Source: Setomelanomma holmii (lineage: Eukaryota; Ascomycota; Dothideomycetes; Pleosporales; Phaeosphaeriaceae). From it: a stretch of DNA of 64,000 bases. The position numbers were made by a program, and so were the translations under genes. How positions within the stretch are numbered: the stretch's first letter is position 1; each line of letters begins with the position of its first letter. Of the stretch, positions 20,623-32,100 are shown piece by piece. Location of the stretch: assembly GCA_010015745.1 (NCBI GenBank), contig ML978250.1, forward strand, positions 1 through 64,000, in the 5' to 3' direction. The notes beneath the pieces are model-generated. The model was not told the origin of the DNA. It worked only from the letters and a program-made list of their open reading frames with translations, and did not search any database.

Positions 20623-22365
20623 TTACAGAGCCTTGTTCTCTAGGTCTTCAGCCAACCCTTCCAACTCCTCCTGTCTAAACGGCACCCACAATCTTTCAGT
20701 GCCCATGCCATCCTTCCGACTTTCGATCATCTGATGATCGTGGAACTCCTTCAGCAGCGTTCTGAAGGCGACTTCGCTTTGACACACGAACTGTTGCGTA
20801 GCCATGTGATACAGTACGCGATACTCGACACCCTGGTTAGACTCTGGCGCAATGGTCTTGGTCTGTGTGACCTTCTTGTTCCTTGGCGTGGCTGGTGTAT
20901 CGTCCTCTTCCGCCCCACCGTCGATGCTCGACAGAGCTAACTGTTCCTTGACTAGCATGTGGAAGAGGTCTCGTGCATTTTCTGGTAAAGAACGCAAGAC
21001 GAAAGCAACACCGTCTCGACCGCCGATGCGGCGCCCACTGCGTCCAAGAAGTTCATTAACGCTTTCGACAACGTCGATTTCAGCGTCATATGGAGCGAAC
21101 GTCGTCGCGTCATGGAACAGGAACTTGTACTGTGTCTTGAGTCCGACGTCCCACAGTAGCGGAAAGCTAGGCGTATCTGCCGTGCAAACCAGGTTGATCG
21201 CTGGGTGTGCGGCAAGTCGAGCGAGCATTGTAGGTATAGGGTTTCTGCGCAGGTAGGGCGAGTCTATCGAGTTTAGGATGACAGGGATAGGATGTTGCGG
21301 TGGGTTGCTTGTGAGGTGGTCGAGGATGAAGTCGAGCAGTGAAGCTAGTTGATTGGGCATCTTAATATTCGCCGGTATGCATGCTGAGGCTATCGTTGTA
21401 AGGACGTCCTTGATGGTAGTCCCTGCTGCGTAGCCATTGATTACCACAATCTTGGGCGCTTTCTTCGATCCCTTGGATGGTGGTCGTGCCAGAAGGTGGG
21501 TGTACAGACGATGGGTGAACTTCTCCGTGACTATACGCTTCGAGCCGTAGCCGTAGAGGCAGACATTAAAGCCCTCCTCCAGCTCAAATATCCACTGATC
21601 GTATGCTCGACTGTGCAATTCCAGCAAGAAGGCAATTTCCGGGGCGTGTGTATCCTCATATGACTGCATCGCCTGGAAGTATTCATCGTGGTTGAGCAAG
21701 GTTTGTGCAGATAGTGTCTGGTTGGAGGTCTTCGTACCTCCAGGACGGTTCTGGTAGAAGTATTCCTCGTGCGAAGGCAATTCGGTCGGCGGCGTAGGCG
21801 AACGCTCCTTCTTTGGTCGTCCGGCCTTCCCTGAGCCCTTTGGTCGGCCTCTGCCACGCTTCGAGGGTGTTTCTGGTATTGGCACAGCATCTTGAGCTTC
21901 CTCGGCCGCCGCCTCCAAGCCTGCCACTTCGCCTTCGCCTAGTATCTGCTCTGCCAATTCGTCCTCTTCCTCCAAGACTTCCTCATGGCTCTCGTCGCCA
22001 TTCAGAGTGCGCTCAAGTATTCGCCTGTTGCTCTTCCTGCGGGCGCTGCGATCGGCATTGCGAACAATGGTCGGCGTGCCATTGGGTGTGTCGGCTTTGA
22101 CCGACTTGGTAGGTGTCTCGAACAGTAGCTTGCGATTCGACCTTGGTGTAGTGCCATTGACGCCGTTGATGAGTCCCGACTTCTTCAGAATCGATCTTGG
22201 TGTGCCATTCTCTGCGAGGTGCTGGGTCCTGCCCCTTCTCGATGGAGTCTGCGCATCAGATGTATCTGTATCCTCTGTTGGTTCCACTGCGAGATGTGCA
22301 CGTAACTTCCGTGGCGTCCCCTCTTCGATGTCGCCATCTTCACGTCTCCGCTTCGTGCCGACCAT
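20623..22365 (-). CDS. ORC2: Origin recognition complex subunit 2
   Basis: A single exon of 580 residues. Orc2 is part of the six-subunit ORC that marks replication origins and loads MCM. The disordered N-terminus is rich in phosphorylatable Ser/Thr and contains AT-hook-like basic repeats (KRGRGRPKGSGKAGRPKK). The ORC2 core follows, with CLYGYGSKRIVTEKF, the degenerate nucleotide-binding segment that identifies the family, then VVINGYAAGTTIKDVL, LNSIDSPYLRR, and a C-terminal winged helix. Length and motif order are normal. It is divergent from ATG101 across 1.3 kb. Confidence 0.95.
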   Translation of the reverse strand: MVGTKRRREDGDIEEGTPRKLRAHLAVEPTEDTDTSDAQTPSRRGRTQHLAENGTPRSILKKSGLINGVNGTTPRSNRKLLFETPTKSVKADTPNGTPTIVRNADRSARRKSNRRILERTLNGDESHEEVLEEEDELAEQILGEGEVAGLEAAAEEAQDAVPIPETPSKRGRGRPKGSGKAGRPKKERSPTPPTELPSHEEYFYQNRPGGTKTSNQTLSAQTLLNHDEYFQAMQSYEDTHAPEIAFLLELHSRAYDQWIFELEEGFNVCLYGYGSKRIVTEKFTHRLYTHLLARPPSKGSKKAPKIVVINGYAAGTTIKDVLTTIASACIPANIKMPNQLASLLDFILDHLTSNPPQHPIPVILNSIDSPYLRRNPIPTMLARLAAHPAINLVCTADTPSFPLLWDVGLKTQYKFLFHDATTFAPYDAEIDVVESVNELLGRSGRRIGGRDGVAFVLRSLPENARDLFHMLVKEQLALSSIDGGAEEDDTPATPRNKKVTQTKTIAPESNQGVEYRVLYHMATQQFVCQSEVAFRTLLKEFHDHQMIESRKDGMGTERLWVPFRQEELEGLAEDLENKAL

Positions 22366-23711
22366 ATCGTGGTTAAGTGGAGTTGATGGAGGGGACGCGA
22401 CTTTACGCGTTGGACTGATTCGGACTTAGCAGCTTCGAAGCTTATTTCACTAGCTTGCCCCACTTGCGGTCCTTCCCATGCGACATCAGCCCTGCTGTAC
22501 CACGCCGCAACGGCGGACAAGGGCATTTGAGCACCACAAGCAAGCATTTTGTGGTTTGGCTGTCCGTATGGACAATGACTTCGATATCATTATGTCTCAT
22601 GCACTGGGTGTCAGTCTCCAAGACCATAATAATCACTAGCGATGCCGGACCCGAGCCGTGCACTGCACTGCATTTCCTAGCGGCGAAGAGAGCATGATTG
22701 CCTGGAGCAGAGCAAATGTTATTGGCGTAGCTATGCATAAGCCATTCACTGGATCTGCTGTGCACTGCAATGCCTGGCGCTGAACAGACGATGCGTGCTG
22801 TGCGTGGCAACCTTGCTAAGTCATTTAATTGGTGGCCAGTTGATGAACGAGAGCACCTCTGTACGTCCTTTTGATGCATGTTGTCCTGTACAGAATAACG
22901 TGGGTGCCGTCTGGTCACGATCCAGGTAGCTGCTCTCGATACCTAGCAACTCGGCTCTGGAACGTAAGGCATGAAGGCGAACTGGTTGGGTTTAGGGCTG
23001 AGACAAGTTGCATCCTGCACAACATCAATTAGGACGAACTCCTGCCAGATCAGGGACATAGTCGATACTTTGCATGCACGATGGTGTCAAGTACAAGCCA
23101 AAAGTCAAGTAGCGCGACCAAGTTCTCCAAATGGCTGTTCGCGGTCCGTCTATAAGCGGCCACGAACCCGTAAAAGTGCTGCGTCCGCTCATTCCAAGAC
23201 CACACCGGCATCTGTCCAGGCTGCATCAGAACGAGCAACACGCGGGTGGTGTGAATCACAGTCGCAGGCAGATGACAGTACCGCCAGTATCCGGTGCAGA
23301 CATGTCTCAGAGGACGTCATGTCACGCTGAGGCTGAGACGGCTCATAAATAGCACAAGGCTCCGTGGAGAATGCGTTGAGCGGGTGCTGATAGGCTATGT
23401 GAGTATTTTGGTGTGTTGGGTTCTTAGGAATGATCTCACTTGCCGTCCCTTGTTCATCCTTCGCGGCGGGCCTTCGTCCGCAGAACCCCGCCACATTTCA
23501 AATCTCAGCTTCCGACAACCACAACCGCATTCTTCACTCACGACAAATACTACACACGCACTGCACGACTGCCGCCGACGGACACGCGATATCGCAATCG
23601 ATCGCACGGCGCGCTGTTGCGACACGCTCGAGCAAAGACGCCTCGCGGCGCGCAGCGGGGTCTTTCCCTTTTTACAGCCACACCTACGCTTTCGACGCCG
23701 TAGATGCCAAC
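22366..23711. other. 1.3 kb divergent intergenic region (ORC2 / ATG101)
   Basis: Upstream DNA of both neighbours. I see short frames only, none with recognisable features, and no repeat. Confidence 0.4.
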
Positions 23712-24452
23712 ATGGAGCCACGACGACGGCCAGAGTATAATCTTGAGATCTTTGCCGACCTGGCTTGCGTGAAGGATGTCGTAAAGGGTACGTTCTTTGC
23801 TCTTATTACTTTCAAATCTTGGACTTTGGGCAGCATCGCCCCCACTATGCTCACTTTACCCGCAATACCCGTGGAACATAGCTGACAAAGTTCTACAGCG
23901 ATACTGCATACAATCTTCTTCCACCGATACTTCACCTCCATATCGCCTCTGACTCGCGACCTGCTCGACCTCACTCTGCCGGCCATTGACGATGTCGACC
24001 TCGAGACGCTCATTGAGCAGCGAACCATTGCGTTAGTACGGGCGATAGATAGCACACATCAGCAAAGAGGCAGGGGCCAGCTGGTCGTTCAGTTCTTCGA
24101 GAAGAAGAGAAAGAAGGCGTACTTCTTTGGCCGGGCAGAAGAGGACGTGTGTTGGGAGCAGTGGACGCTGGACGTTACGCTTGCGCAACCACGTACTGAG
24201 ACTGGTACGTTGTCTGTAGGACTGTCCGTGGAAGGGACTTGACTGACTGAATTAGATGTTCTGAAAGTACGCCGTGCCATGACGAAGTCCCTAGAGAAAG
24301 CCGCCCACAAGATTATCTCGATTGTGAACCGCGACAAAGACCACATTCCGCCGATCACCACCACCGACGCGAACCCGTTCCCGTATCAGATCGTTGTCAA
24401 CCCAAAGTCGGTCTCCGAGAACGATTGGCGGCCGCGAATCGGCCTCTTCTGA
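23712..24452 (+). CDS. ATG101: Autophagy-related protein 101
   Basis: Three exons (23712-23787, 23899-24204, 24256-24452), introns 111 and 51 bp, 193 codons in frame. Atg101 is the HORMA-fold partner of Atg13 in the autophagy initiation complex of most eukaryotes other than budding yeast. The protein starts MEPRRRPEYNLEIFADLAC. Splicing restores VKDVVKAILHTIFFHRYF, and it ends NPFPYQIVVNPKSVSENDW then a short tail. The length of 192 fits the fungal family. Its presence shows the organism is not in the Saccharomyces group, which lost this gene. Confidence 0.92.
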
Positions 24453-25739
24453 TCCTCGATGCGCAAACTGGGGTAGGCAGAGCATGTATATACAACACCG
24501 CACGAAATTACGAGGAAGAGGAGGTTCAACACCACCTGGAACTAATGACTGTCGCCCATGCGACCAAAAGAGACGGAAAAGCAATTGCCTTTCATTGTCA
24601 CGGCCATTCTGCTAGACCGATCCCCCTGTTACCCAATCCCACCACCACTAAAAGCTCCCTTGTACAGTGCTTGCCATGTCGAGCAAATACCTGATGACGC
24701 CGTCGGACAGGTTACCCTTCACGCGTCAGTCTCTTCTGAATGATTATAGTAGCTACACAAGATACCCCAATTTCCCAATGAAATTATTTTCAAGAAAGTC
24801 CTCCTCTCTGCGAGGTACTATGACGCGCCATCAAGCAGCAGTCTCTCAACCTTCCATGAACCATCGACTAAATGATCTTCATCCACTCGCCCGCCTGCAT
24901 GATGAGCATCAAGCAAATTCCCAAACTCCCACATCAAATGCGGCTCATACACACAACACTTCATATCAAACCAATGATACACCGACTCCTAATCCAGCGA
25001 AACAAACTCATGCCTGTTCCTTATCAACGCTCTTAACAGTTTTCCGAGCCTGACGCAAAAGCTCACCCTGACTAGTAATACAAAGTACAGCTCGGCTCCA
25101 TTCCCAAACTGTCATCTCCCGCAACACGAAATGCAAAACTCGCGCACATATTCATCGAAACAAAATGCGAGTGCGCGCGCTTGCCATGTGTGTGCTGAGA
25201 AAATGCCTGTCAGGGAGGGGAGGATGGTACCGGGGATGCCGCAGTAGGTTGGTGAGGGGAGGATGGGTTATTGGGGGTTTGAGAGGGCGAAGGGAGACAG
25301 GGATGGAAAGAGGGAGAGGGAGGATGGTTGTGGTGGGAAGGTATGGAGGATGAGTTGGTTCATGGGTTGGGATGTTGGTAGATGGTGAGATGGTGAGTAT
25401 GGTAATCAGGCCGTTTGGGGAGTGGATGGGGGTTGATGGTGTGGAGTGGTGGGTGATCAGGAGCATTCCGATGAGGTGGATGGAATGTGTATCCCACGAG
25501 TACAACGTTGTATTTAGCATCATAGACTGGACAATTGTTTGATGGGCTTGGAGAAAGTAAGGCGAGATAAAGTAGTCGCTTGTCATAAGATATTGCTGTG
25601 CTATAAAGTTGCCATTTGTATGCAAAGATTTTGAAGTTCACAAATAGGTTCATCTTATGCTGATTATTCTCATATGTTCCATCATTGTGCGTCTTCAAAA
25701 TTCAATCTCGCTCATACAGTCGTTGCTTCGTTTGCATTT
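24453..25739. other. 1.3 kb intergenic with a purine-biased tract
   Basis: No gene recognised. Positions about 25210-25460 are strongly purine-rich on the plus strand (runs of GGA, GGGAGG and GATGG). Open frames there on the minus strand are compositional artefacts (His/Pro/Ser-rich). Confidence 0.5.
25210..25460 (+). repeat. Purine-rich, G-rich low-complexity tract
   Basis: About 250 bp in which G and A dominate the plus strand with many GGG/GGA runs. Such asymmetric tracts can form triplex or G-quadruplex DNA. No unit is repeated exactly. Confidence 0.6.
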
Positions 25740-27266
25740 TCATTCATTCATCCTCTCCGCCCACTCAACCCACCTCTTAACAACCTCATCCACCCTCTTC
25801 ACTCCCTCCTTGCTCGCCTCAACCTCGAACCACTCCTTATGCGTCTTCCCACACGCATCACAATTCTTCATCACGCGCTGGTCTCCAAGTTCCAAGTGAA
25901 TCAAGCGCTCCACGCGATGCGCGTGTGGTACTTTCCGTACGCTGTCCGAAGCCCTGCCTTGGTAACTTGGACGTCGTGACTCCCCTGGGGAAGTCTGTGG
26001 TGACGGCGTAGGTGATGGTGTAGACGGGACGTAGGGATAGTACCGCACGAGACTAAGGCTGTAACCGCACTGACGTGTCCATTCATTCATGCGGCGGTGG
26101 ACATTGCTTGCGCGTCCGATCTTGAGGAAGATGGTGTCTTTTGGGTCCGTTTCCTGTGCACCGCTGAATCGCTGTCGAGGTCGCGAAGGCTTCTTGACAG
26201 AGTACTGGCGCAGCACATCTGACGTTCTTCGCCCTTGGTCTGGCCTTGATGGTGGAGCTAGTAGAGTCGAGACCGCGGACGATGGTGCGGGGCCTAGGGC
26301 GTCGGGCGTGAGCCAGAAGATGTAGATGTATCCTTCGTCGTCATGTGGTGAGATTGGTTTAGAGAGCTCAGCGAGCAAGGTGGATGTGAGTTGTGGCGAG
26401 AGAGATTGAGGGATGTATCGAAGAAGGACCGCTGTCTCCGAGTCTGCTCGATTGGTCTTGTTGAGCGGTCTTGCTGCCTTTTCGCCCAATGGCTTACGCG
26501 CCGGCACAGGACTGGCCTGCGCTGCTGGCGGTGGCCGTGGAATAGTGACACTCGAGCGCCTTGATTGCCCTGGACGAGGTCGAGGCGCGGCTTGCGGTAC
26601 CTGCTGCATGGGCGTCTCTGGCTCGTACTGTGCGTTGACGGGACCTTGGCTCGTCCGCTTTTTGTGACGGATTACCTCGACGTGGTCATCATCTGCAGAC
26701 CCACAGCACAGCGATGCCCAAAAGCTAGGTGTCTTCGGCTGTGGAGCTGGCTTAGGTGGACGCGTACGCCGCTTCTCAGCAGCCATCACGTCGCTTGGAA
26801 TCGAGATGAGCGGCCCCTCAACCTTGTCCCAGGTAGGCGGTCGGTTGATCCGTCTCGTTGGTCTCGGTCCTGAAGGCGGGATGTTTGATCTGCTCTCCCT
26901 TCTCTTTCTCCGCGGTTCTTGCACTGATTCATCGACTTCGAGGACACCGAGTCGCTCCACCAATGTGTCGATGCTGTTTCGCTCTTTTAGTGGGTACAAT
27001 TGCGTCCCACCTGAGTTTTGTGCCGCAAGCTGCTCAGCTTGATCTTTGTGCTGCCAGCAAAAGTACGCAGCAGCGCCAATTTCCTCGTCATCCTCGTCGC
27101 TCACTACAGACACTACAGCAAGCACACCATCATCTTGCGATGCCTTAGCATCGATAGGACGTCTGCATGGTCGGCCAGACTTCGTAATGCCTTTGCAGGT
27201 CGTCGCTGGGTTGCGTGAGTCAGAACGCGGTATTAGGGATTCCGGTGTCCGACCCGTGAAGGCCAT
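25740..27266 (-). CDS. DUF1766 / T5orf172 (GIY-YIG-like) domain protein
   Basis: One exon. I start at the Met at 27266 (MAFTGRTPES); the open frame continues to 27395 but that extension is not protein-like. The product is 508 residues. The N-terminus has a small Cys/His motif (CKGITKSGRPCRR ... CWQHKDQ) that could bind zinc. A disordered Pro/Arg/Ser-rich middle follows. The C-terminal half holds the fungal DUF1766 domain: EGYIYIFWLT, then IFLKIGRASNVHRRMNEW and HAHRVERLIHLEL, ending with NCDACGKTHKEWFEV. The KIGRxxNxxxRxxEW form is related to GIY-YIG nucleases of the T5orf172 type. Biological role unknown. Confidence 0.8.
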   Translation of the reverse strand: MAFTGRTPESLIPRSDSRNPATTCKGITKSGRPCRRPIDAKASQDDGVLAVVSVVSDEDDEEIGAAAYFCWQHKDQAEQLAAQNSGGTQLYPLKERNSIDTLVERLGVLEVDESVQEPRRKRRESRSNIPPSGPRPTRRINRPPTWDKVEGPLISIPSDVMAAEKRRTRPPKPAPQPKTPSFWASLCCGSADDDHVEVIRHKKRTSQGPVNAQYEPETPMQQVPQAAPRPRPGQSRRSSVTIPRPPPAAQASPVPARKPLGEKAARPLNKTNRADSETAVLLRYIPQSLSPQLTSTLLAELSKPISPHDDEGYIYIFWLTPDALGPAPSSAVSTLLAPPSRPDQGRRTSDVLRQYSVKKPSRPRQRFSGAQETDPKDTIFLKIGRASNVHRRMNEWTRQCGYSLSLVRYYPYVPSTPSPTPSPQTSPGESRRPSYQGRASDSVRKVPHAHRVERLIHLELGDQRVMKNCDACGKTHKEWFEVEASKEGVKRVDEVVKRWVEWAERMNE

Positions 27267-27738
27267 GATGGAAAAAATTGAGGTTGAAGTTGATGTTGAG
27301 GTCAACAATTCTTGGGGGTTAGCACAGTATAAAGATAGAGCGTAGCAGGCTCTAATACTGATATGTAGAGTCCAGACTCGAATCGAGTCGCGCAATGATT
27401 CACAGCCTCATTCTGGCGGTGAAGCAAGTGGCTCTCTGTGACGATTCACTGCACGACCCTGATTTCGTTTGCAATGGCAATCGGAGCGCAGGAGTGTGAG
27501 GGGCGAGGAGCCTGTCAAGGCCATTTATGACCAGCCAGACGTCGCCCTGTCGTGGGCGCGTCGTGCTAAAAAGAGATGGCGGGACTCGAAATCGCGTGGC
27601 AGACCCGTGGCGCAGGCAAAGGCGGTGCACGCTAGCGCCGTTCGCTTAGCCATCACCACAACTCGAGGCAAAATGAATAGCCGTATACAGCACCACGAAC
27701 AAGACAACAAACACTACAGCAAAAACATATCAAGAGTT
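27267..27738. other. Upstream region, nothing recognised
   Basis: Promoter side of the DUF1766 gene and the 3' flank of the tRNA. No other feature seen. Confidence 0.4.
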
Positions 27739-27825
27739 TGCATCGGCCGGGAATCGAACCCGGGGCTAGCCGAATCAATCTGAAGCAGATGGCAACGGCT
27801 AATTTTACCACTAAACCACCGATGC
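27739..27825 (-). tRNA. tRNA-Gly (GCC) with a short intron
   Basis: The minus strand folds as a tRNA. The acceptor stem GCATCGG pairs with CCGATGC and the discriminator is A. The D arm is GTTTAGTGGTAAAA, the anticodon loop TTGCCA, and the T arm CCCGGGTTCGATTCCCGG. Between anticodon position 37 and the 3' half of the anticodon stem lies a 16-base intron (TCTGCTTCAGATTGAT), after which CGGCT closes the stem with AGCCG. The anticodon GCC reads Gly. Total 87 bases. Confidence 0.93.
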
Positions 27826-29134
27826 TGACGATTTATTGATGAATGCCTGCTCGTTTGCAAAATATATATATTGCAAAAAGTATTTTGCTCAGTGACACAA
27901 GACCAGAGTAGGACGATGATCTCCAGAGTCGAGGCAGAATGTGCATGTAGATGCGTTCTGCAAAGTGGAGCGGCTGCATTGGATTAGTTCTTCCGCCATG
28001 CGCGTTGCGCTAGCCTGTCACAGTTTTGCGGAGTTCGTGGACGGTAGACCATGGCCTAGTCAATCGCGGATGGATCTCAACACCACTTTTCTCCCTTCTG
28101 GAACGACACCGCATGTCTCTCTCAGCTTCTGCTAGACTGGAGTGGCCCGTAAGCTCTGACGGCCTTCTACGGACGACCTGCGCACCACATGCTCGCTTAT
28201 TCCTTCTCTCAGCTGTGTTGAATGCATCGAACCATGCAAGCATACTGCACACTTGCTTAGCTTACACGCATCCAGCTGCGATAGACGCAATGACATCTAT
28301 TCTCGGCCAAATCGAGCTTACTCGACATAACGAAGGTCTCTTTCCCCGGTGTATGCGCTGGATTGCTAACATTGTCACAACGGCGCATCAAGTATTGACC
28401 TCGTTGTGAAAGCTCGAACTTCCGTTTGCACGGTACAGCAGTCAATTTGGGCCCATGAGACTTTCAAGAAGAAGCAAAATTCTTTCCGCATCATGCGGCA
28501 AAGAGACTGTCGCAGCTCTCAGACCTAAGTTGGCCTAAGCTACTTCACGGCGTGCTACAAAGTCGTCATTACCACACCCGAATACGTCTATTAATACCTT
28601 CCAAGTCGGCAGAATCTCTCTACCAACTCTCACTAAACGTGTTGGTTTATTCGCTCTTTGGGATCTACTTTGTGGCCCGAGCCTACCTTGTCTTTGAGTC
28701 CTTCAACAGTTTATTTCATCCTCTGCCTGAGATATTTGTGCAGCCGTCGTTTTCGTCCTACTTCTCTCATATAGCCTCAGGAAAGGGGTTTTCTGGTCAA
28801 CAGAAAATGACACTTTGGTTTTGTGTCATTTTGTATTATATGCAATAGCCATGATTGGAAACGACCTGTCACGTGCTTATGTCATGATGCCTGCGCTACG
28901 AGGTCGCATATTACGGCTAGTCGTCAGCATGTTTTCGAGTGGAAAGATGGCTGAGTGGTACAAAAATCAACAGAATGATACAAGCATGCCTTCCTATTGA
29001 GGGTTAGCTTGCGGCAATGAAAGGTAGCACTGCGCTACCTTAGGAGCATGTATGAATAAGACCTCCCAGAGAAGAGTGTCAATGGTGACATGCGACGCAC
29101 AGTTGGTCAGCACCTGCTTTCCGTCCTTTCGCAA
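27826..29134. other. 1.3 kb intergenic
   Basis: An AT-rich patch lies just upstream of the tRNA (near 27860). Otherwise there are short open frames without similarity. Nothing recognised. Confidence 0.4.
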
Positions 29135-32100
29135 CTACTTGCTGACATTTAGGACCATAAAAGTCATGGAATGCTTTCCATCAGGCTCATGCACCCCGTG
29201 CATGACCTCCTCTCCAGACTGCTGCAACCTCTCGCACATCTCGACATGATGCTGGACCCGCGGATACATATCGTTGAAGGCAATCTTACCCATCCAGCAA
29301 TCCAAATGTCCATAGCCCTGCACGACCACCCTCTCATACCGTCTTTCGGGAAACATGTCTCTCAACATATCATAACTCTTCTTTGTGCTCTGCGGACTCC
29401 AAACAGCATTAACACCTCCACTAAGAAAGTTGATCTTGATGCCTTCCAACCGCTGCAGGTTTTCTGGCGTCATCAGATCCTCAAATGCGGGTATATTCGT
29501 GCGAACATGCTGTGGCATCGTGACACCCATCTTCGAAAGATGCGTGACGAAGTTTGTATGCACACCGTGGAAGAAGTGTCCGAGATGCTTGTGTGTCGCG
29601 TGATTGAGGTTCGAGTGATTCCAGCACCGACCAAATGTAACGTTGCAGCGATGGCATACTGTTGAGTTGCAGATCTCACCCCGGGAGCCGACTGGATAGA
29701 AGCGTAGGATTTGGTCGAGAAGATATTGGATCCAGGGAGATGATGGTGAAGAGTGGCATGAAAACCAAGTTCCCGCTAGCAGCTACACACCGCAAATTAG
29801 TATAATTTGGACAAAGAGAAAGGGTAGACTTGCCTCATAGACTTTGGTAAGACTAGAGCGCGCTTTCAGCTTGTTGTCCTTGCTCAATATTAGATTGGTG
29901 AAGACCTGGCTGCACGTCATGCCTTTGATCCATCACGCGTCGACATCCCCAGTCAGCAGCGCTATACCCATCGCAATGCTGCCCAAGCAATGCGCTACAA
30001 CGTATACTTCTCTTTCGTCTTCCAGCCCTCGTATATAATTGATAGCGACAGCGACATCCAGTCTTGAGTCGTAGACAGTGTCGCCTCTTCTCGCAACTGC
30101 CCCGGATCCGAAGCGAATTATGGGCACATAGCATCTGTACCCAAGTGTGGTAAGATAATCAATTGTGTTCGAATGCGTCGTAGGGAGCGGGAATATTTGG
30201 TCGTCTACAGCGGCGCCAGGTATGAGCACGATTGGCGTAGATTTCGTTGGTGTTTCAGCCTGCGGGTGCCAGATTTTGATGCGAACGTCGACTCCATCCT
30301 GGGCCGTCACGGTGACAATTTTCGGCACGGGTTTACTGAAGTATCCAGTCTCATCGATGAACGCTGTTGGATATTGGAGTGGCCGGAACGGGCTGAAAAT
30401 ATATAACGCGATGTTCCTCGCGAAGAACTTGAGATACCGATACTGCATCTGTAAACCACGCAAAGTAGTCGTGTTCAATCGCGGTCGCATGCTCATCAAT
30501 GTTGCAATCAGATTGCGGAGCGGTACGTGGAGAATGCCTTTACCAACAAGCGAGCCATCTGTCGCAGTGACGGTAGTGTACAGCGTAGTCGTGGCCTTCC
30601 ATGTTCTCCGAATTGAAAGGGCCGCCGCAGAGTTCAGTCTCTTGTAACCATGAAGATGATACGTCCTGCCATCCTGGCTTAGTAAATTTAGCTTGTAGAC
30701 AAGTTTTCCTGCGTCCGAAAGTTCCTCATCGACAATAAAAAACCTGACTTCACCGCTGGTAATCTGAAGAGCATCTGAGTCTAATAGAGCGCAAGTGAAG
30801 GTTCCCGTTGGAATGCCTGAGTAGGAGCAGTCCTACGCGCGGCGCGCGCCGACTTTGATGGCAAGTCGAGCTCCAACCGAAGTAGCTCGAGCTATCCTCT
30901 CTGCTGAGGAGAAGTTATCTACGCCGTTGCCGATGTGCATATGGCCCTGCATTAGCTCTGAGAATTGAACACCTTCACTTTTAGACAAGGATTTGACCGC
31001 ATCATTTGTTTTACGCGAGCGCCGATGAATGGCTCGATGAGGCGGGTCGCCATGAGAATCGCTTACGCCATTCGGAGTGTCATCGACAGTCCAATTTCGC
31101 TCTTGCATGATCGAGGCGCAGGCCCGCTCTGGTAGGGCAGCAATGGTAGCACACGGATTCATCCCTATTGTACGGCACATTAGCCACGACACATCAAAGG
31201 ACGAAGTCTTACCAGAACACTCACCAAGAGAAGTCGGAATGATCGACCCATCCATGCAATAGATACCGTGATGGGCGTCCGCCAATTCCAGTCAGCAGCT
31301 GCCCACGGTGATCGACTACGCCACCCAGGCCACTGCCATCGTTGCTCATCGCTGCGCCACCAAGAGGATGTACCGTAATTCTTGGTGCCTTGATGTATAC
31401 GCCTCCAAGAGACTCTGTAATCCTCAGAAGAATCCTGTCTATTCTTCCCTCGCGTTCTTTACTGTCTGTGCCTGACGACTTCACGATAGCGCTATCATGC
31501 TTCAGCGTGATTTTCCCGTGATTGTCGTCATGCGACATGACCAGGAAAACGAGGGTTCGTCTCACGCTTCCTCCCCTTAGGTATGGTCCGAGAATCCAGC
31601 TCTTGGTTTTGGCACTGATCCCGCGCAATCTCTTGTACGACCTTGATATCACGCTCGTTGCTTTGGCTTCAATTAAGGCTTGAATGACGGGAGCCAGAGC
31701 TTCAGGAACGGTGCCATCTTGAATGACGAAACCATCTCTCACCGATGTCGCGAGTTCAGGACCCCTCAAGTCAATGCAGCTGGTAATCGTTGGTCCACAT
31801 GGGCTTGAAGACCCTTCGCGACCGATGCTATTGATATCTTGGGTGCAATTGTATGCGAACGCTAGTAAGTCGCCGTTCCCCGATAGACGCTGGCCTAAAA
31901 GAGGCGATGTATCGAGACCGTAGCCTCGAGATCGAAGCAGTATTTCGGTAGTCCCGAGTGCGCTAGCTCCGAAGATAACGAGATGCTTCTTCTTCATGTT
32001 ACTGTCACATGTCGATTGCGCAATTTCAGCATTACTCACAACTTTGACCCACTTCAGTTCATTTCTGACGCGATAAAAGACGGTGTAGCCGTTCCCATCC

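Noticed and set aside
25152..25698. Two overlapping minus-strand open frames of 112 and 157 residues
   Set aside because: They come from the purine-rich tract and are His/Pro/Thr/Ser-rich with no real domain.
30833..30835. An intron removing the TAG in the oxidase-hydrolase gene
   Set aside because: The only nearby GT-AG pairs give introns of 22 or 37 bases and the wrong phase, so a nonsense change is the simpler reading.
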